A stretch of 6,993 nucleotides of DNA, from NCBI GenBank assembly GCA_019240015.1, contig JAFAZB010000158.1, positions 1 through 6,993 of the forward strand, given 5' to 3'. This DNA comes from Solirubrobacterales bacterium. Its GTDB lineage: Bacteria; Actinomycetota; Thermoleophilia; Solirubrobacterales; Solirubrobacteraceae. Below are positions 5,001-6,993 of the stretch, piece by piece (position 1 is the first letter of the stretch; each line of letters begins with the position of its first letter). The notes below the pieces were generated by a model. That model saw only the letters and a program-made list of their open reading frames with translations, was not told the DNA's origin and ran no database searches. The translations under genes and the position numbers were made by a program.

Positions 5001-5689
5001 AACGATTCGGCGAGCGTCAGCGCCGCTCCGTCGAGCGCCCCCAGCGCCCGTTCGACCGAGCAGGAGATGCAGGTGAAGGTCGGCGTATCGCGCAGCGTGT
5101 AGGAGCTCGATTCGGTCGTGCGCAGGCGCTGCACGAGATCCAGGAAGTCGGCGGGGTTGTCGGTCTCGAACGCGACCACGAACTCCTGGTCGTCGAGTCC
5201 GAACGAGTAGCTGGTGTTGAGGTCGACCGACGGGTATTCCCGTCCCACCCGGATGTGCTCCTGCATGATCCGGTAGCGCTCCTGCGCCGGCAGCGCGTAC
5301 CAGCTTCGGGTCTTCACGAACGGGTAGACGAACAGGTACTTCCCGTGCGCGGGTCGGACCTCGAGCCGCGACTCCTGGGAGTACTCCGACGGCTTGGTCA
5401 TCGCCAGCAAGGAGTATGGAACCGTGCACCACTTCATCAGGCCGCTCTGCGCGAGTACGACGTGGAACTCGTGGATCCGCTCGAGGTTCTGCGCCTGGCT
5501 CAGCAGCAGCAGGTCCGCGTCTCCGCGCGTTCCCACCAGCGAGAACGCGCGCAGCAGGTGGCCGTCGGCGAAGTCCTCGCACGCGGCGATGAACTCGCGC
5601 TTGTCGGAAGCACGGCGCTCGTCCTCCAGCCGGCGCCACGCGGGATCGACGCTCAGGAAGGTGTACTTGACGAACTGGCGAGCAGGCAT
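4997..5689 (-). CDS. hemQ: Coproheme decarboxylase HemQ/ChdC (chlorite dismutase family)
   Basis: The 230-residue protein matches HemQ, which oxidatively decarboxylates coproheme III to heme b in the coproporphyrin-dependent heme pathway of Gram-positive bacteria. The key segment VYPFVKTRSWY (121-131) carries the catalytic Tyr122 and Lys126. His145 in IMQEHIRVGREYP (141-153) is the likely proximal heme ligand, and NTSYSFGLDDQEFVVAFET (158-176) is a strong family block. The arginine that defines true chlorite dismutases is not evident, which favours HemQ. After the usual DTPTFT end the protein continues with CISC (207-210) and about 20 more residues, an unusual tail. ATG at 5689 has no Shine-Dalgarno but lies nine bases after a -10-like TATCAT. 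It is first in an operon with the reductase (GTGA overlap) and faces away from the glycosyltransferase. No other heme gene is in the window. Confidence 0.9.
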   Translation of the reverse strand: MPARQFVKYTFLSVDPAWRRLEDERRASDKREFIAACEDFADGHLLRAFSLVGTRGDADLLLLSQAQNLERIHEFHVVLAQSGLMKWCTVPYSLLAMTKPSEYSQESRLEVRPAHGKYLFVYPFVKTRSWYALPAQERYRIMQEHIRVGREYPSVDLNTSYSFGLDDQEFVVAFETDNPADFLDLVQRLRTTESSSYTLRDTPTFTCISCSVERALGALDGAALTLAESL

Positions 5690-5698
5690 GCCCGCACG

Positions 5699-5704
5699 AT
5701 GATA
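5699..5704 (-). promoter_or_regulatory. Candidate -10 element for the hemQ operon
   Basis: On the minus strand the hexamer reads TATCAT, a good TANNNT match with four A/T of six in GC-rich surroundings. Exactly nine bases separate it from the hemQ ATG, the same spacing as TATACT before the ErpA/IscA gene. Transcription would begin at or within three bases of the ATG, giving a leaderless message. No -35 hexamer is apparent. Confidence 0.45.
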
Positions 5705-5741
5705 AGCGACCGAAACCCGGCAGCTCCGCAGGCATAAGGGC

Positions 5742-5747
5742 TACCAT
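5742..5747 (+). promoter_or_regulatory. Candidate -10 element (or alternative start region) for the glycosyltransferase gene
   Basis: TACCAT fits TANNNT and ends seven bases before the ATG at 5755, consistent with leaderless initiation there. The same bases contain another in-frame ATG at 5746, preceded at five bases by AAGGG (5736-5740), which could serve as a Shine-Dalgarno. These two readings are mutually exclusive; the sequence alone does not decide between them. Confidence 0.3.
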
Positions 5748-5754
5748 GCACGGC

Positions 5755-6993
5755 ATGCGGATCGCCCTGGTGTCGCCGTATTCGTGGACGTATCCCGGCG
5801 GTGTAACCAGGCACATCGAAGCGCTCGCGGAGCGCTTCCTGCAAGAGGGGCACGAGGTTCGCGTGCTGGCGCCGTTCGACCCGCCCGACGCCTTCTCCGC
5901 GGTGCTGCATCGCGGCGCCCGGCCGCAGCGGCTCGCGCCGCCGGATTACCTCGTGTCGCTCGGCCGCACGGTCGGCTTCAAGGCCAACGGCGCCGTTTCG
6001 AACCTCTCGATCACCCCCTACGGAGTCGCGACGATGCACCACGAGCTGCGCACCGGGCGCTACGACGTGGTTCACATCCATGAGCCGGTGGCACCGGTGA
6101 CCGGCTGGGTGGCGGCGGACTGGACGCGGTTGCCGCTGGTGGGGACCTTCCACACCTACAACGACAACTGGATCTCCAACGGGATCGCAAACCTGATCGG
6201 AGCGAGGCGGGTGCTGAATCGCCTGCACGTCAGGATCGCCGTCTCCGAGGCGGCGGCGTGGACCGCGCGGCGCTTCTTCGGCGGCCACTACCGGGTGATT
6301 CCCAACGGGGTGCACGTCGATCCCGCGCTCGCCGAGCCTGGGAGCGCGGGCGAGGAACCCGACAAGCTGCGGATCGTGTTCGTGGGGCAGGCGGTGGACC
6401 GCAAGGGGCTGCCGCTCCTGCTGCGCGCCTTCGAGGCGCTGCGCGACCACATCCCCACCGAGCTGACGGTGATCGGGCCGAGCCGCGAGGAGCTCGAGCC
6501 GATGTTGCTGGACGACCGCGGCGTGCGCATGCTCGGCAAGGTCGACGAGCACGAGAAGCGCGGCGAGCTCCAACGAGCCGATGTGCTGTGCGCTCCTTCG
6601 CTGCGGGGCGAGAGCTTCGGCATGGTGCTGACCGAGGCGTTCGCGGCCGGGACGCCCGTGGTGGCCTCCGACATCGCCGGCTATCGCGACGTGGTCCGCG
6701 ACGGCGTCGACGGACTGCTGGTGCCGCCGGGCGACCCCCAGGCCCTCGCCGAGGCGCTGCGCGATCTCTGGGATGAGCCCCAGCGCCGCGCCGGGATGGC
6801 GCTGGCGGCAGCGCGCGACGTGGAGCGGTTCGCGTGGCCACGTGTCGCCGGGCACGTGATGGATGCCTACCACGACGCCGTCGCGGTCCCTCGCCCGCAG
6901 GGAGCGCTGAACACCGCGGCGGTGCGGATCGGAGCTCGCCCGGCGGACCTCAAGCCGCACGTCAGGGCACGCCGCCTGCCCAGCCTCGAGCCA
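5755..6993 (+). CDS. GT4-family glycosyltransferase, PimA-like (3' truncated)
   Basis: At least 413 residues of a GT-B fold retaining glycosyltransferase are visible; the frame is open at the right edge. The N-terminal domain starts RIALVSPYSW and has the GGV nucleotide loop (15-17), HIHEPVAP (107-114) and GTFHTYN (131-137), all typical of phosphatidylinositol mannosyltransferase PimA and relatives. The C-terminal domain has NGVHVD, DRKG (215-218) with the Arg/Lys that bind the donor diphosphate, and the EX7E motif ESFGMVLTE (Glu286/Glu294), followed by GTPVVASDIAGYRDVV. It probably transfers mannose or another sugar from a nucleotide-sugar to a lipid or small acceptor at the membrane face; the acceptor cannot be read from sequence. 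The part after about residue 365 is an Arg/Pro-rich extension beyond the catalytic fold. ATG 5755 is preferred because the first beta strand begins at once; in-frame ATG 5746 is the alternative. Confidence 0.9.
   Translation, partial: MRIALVSPYSWTYPGGVTRHIEALAERFLQEGHEVRVLAPFDPPDAFSAVLHRGARPQRLAPPDYLVSLGRTVGFKANGAVSNLSITPYGVATMHHELRTGRYDVVHIHEPVAPVTGWVAADWTRLPLVGTFHTYNDNWISNGIANLIGARRVLNRLHVRIAVSEAAAWTARRFFGGHYRVIPNGVHVDPALAEPGSAGEEPDKLRIVFVGQAVDRKGLPLLLRAFEALRDHIPTELTVIGPSREELEPMLLDDRGVRMLGKVDEHEKRGELQRADVLCAPSLRGESFGMVLTEAFAAGTPVVASDIAGYRDVVRDGVDGLLVPPGDPQALAEALRDLWDEPQRRAGMALAAARDVERFAWPRVAGHVMDAYHDAVAVPRPQGALNTAAVRIGARPADLKPHVRARRLPSLEP

Noticed and set aside
5686..5758. GCATGC palindromes at both the hemQ start (5686-5691) and the glycosyltransferase start (5753-5758)
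   Set aside because: A six-base palindrome containing ATG at two starts can arise by chance with GC-rich flanks; no extended shared operator is visible around them.
5653..6960. Long minus-strand open frame opposite the glycosyltransferase
   Set aside because: High GC content creates long antisense frames; the protein is His/Arg-rich without motifs, while the plus strand carries a clear GT4 protein.

Overview
The window is very GC-rich DNA with strong G/C third-position bias and GTG/TTG starts beside ATG. It comes from a bacterium whose gene set suggests a high-GC actinobacterium, perhaps a soil Thermoleophilia/Solirubrobacterales-type lineage. The pointers are an actinobacterial HemQ, a type-2 ferredoxin-NADP reductase, a short AlkA-like glycosylase, a PimA-like glycosyltransferase and leaderless-looking promoters. 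The lineage is an inference from protein character, not from a marker gene. Coding density is very high, no gene-free stretch exceeds about 130 bases, and I see no RNA gene, insertion sequence, CRISPR array or phage gene.

Left part (1-2498). The plus strand opens with the last 44 codons of a probable NAD-dependent epimerase/dehydratase, then a small stand-alone thioredoxin-fold protein (GST/glutaredoxin N-terminal type). This meets, tail to tail and with a 35-bp coding overlap, a minus-strand operon bolA - grxD (CGFS monothiol glutaredoxin) - mtnA (methylthioribose-1-phosphate isomerase). Just 43 bp upstream of bolA, and divergent from it, is an A-type Fe-S carrier (ErpA/IscA family). BolA, CGFS glutaredoxins and A-type carriers are established partners in iron-sulfur cluster trafficking, so 1467-2498 reads as a compact Fe-S delivery module. 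The two -10 candidates between the genes are so close that the promoters appear interlocked.

Middle (2499-3285). A minus-strand gene encodes a secreted protein with a signal peptide, a Gly/Asn- and collagen-like low-complexity region, and a small basic Cys-containing C-terminal domain of unknown function. An AT-rich promoter-like island and a weak hairpin separate it from the next operon.

Right part (3286-6993). A minus-strand operon runs hemQ (coproheme decarboxylase) - ferredoxin-NADP reductase - DNA-3-methyladenine glycosylase. A 4-bp GTGA overlap joins the first two genes and 14 bp separate the second and third. Divergent from hemQ, after a 65-bp gap, is a GT4 glycosyltransferase resembling phosphatidylinositol mannosyltransferases, which runs off the right edge.

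Themes: iron cofactor handling (Fe-S and heme) recurs in two neighbouring operons. All four genes at the two divergent junctions have a TANNNT -10-like hexamer ending 7-9 bases before the start codon, as expected for leaderless transcripts. I found no clearly new defence or mobile system. The most unusual points are the interlocked bolA/erpA promoters, the CxxC tail on HemQ, the HemQ-reductase coupling and the unclassified glycine-rich secreted protein.
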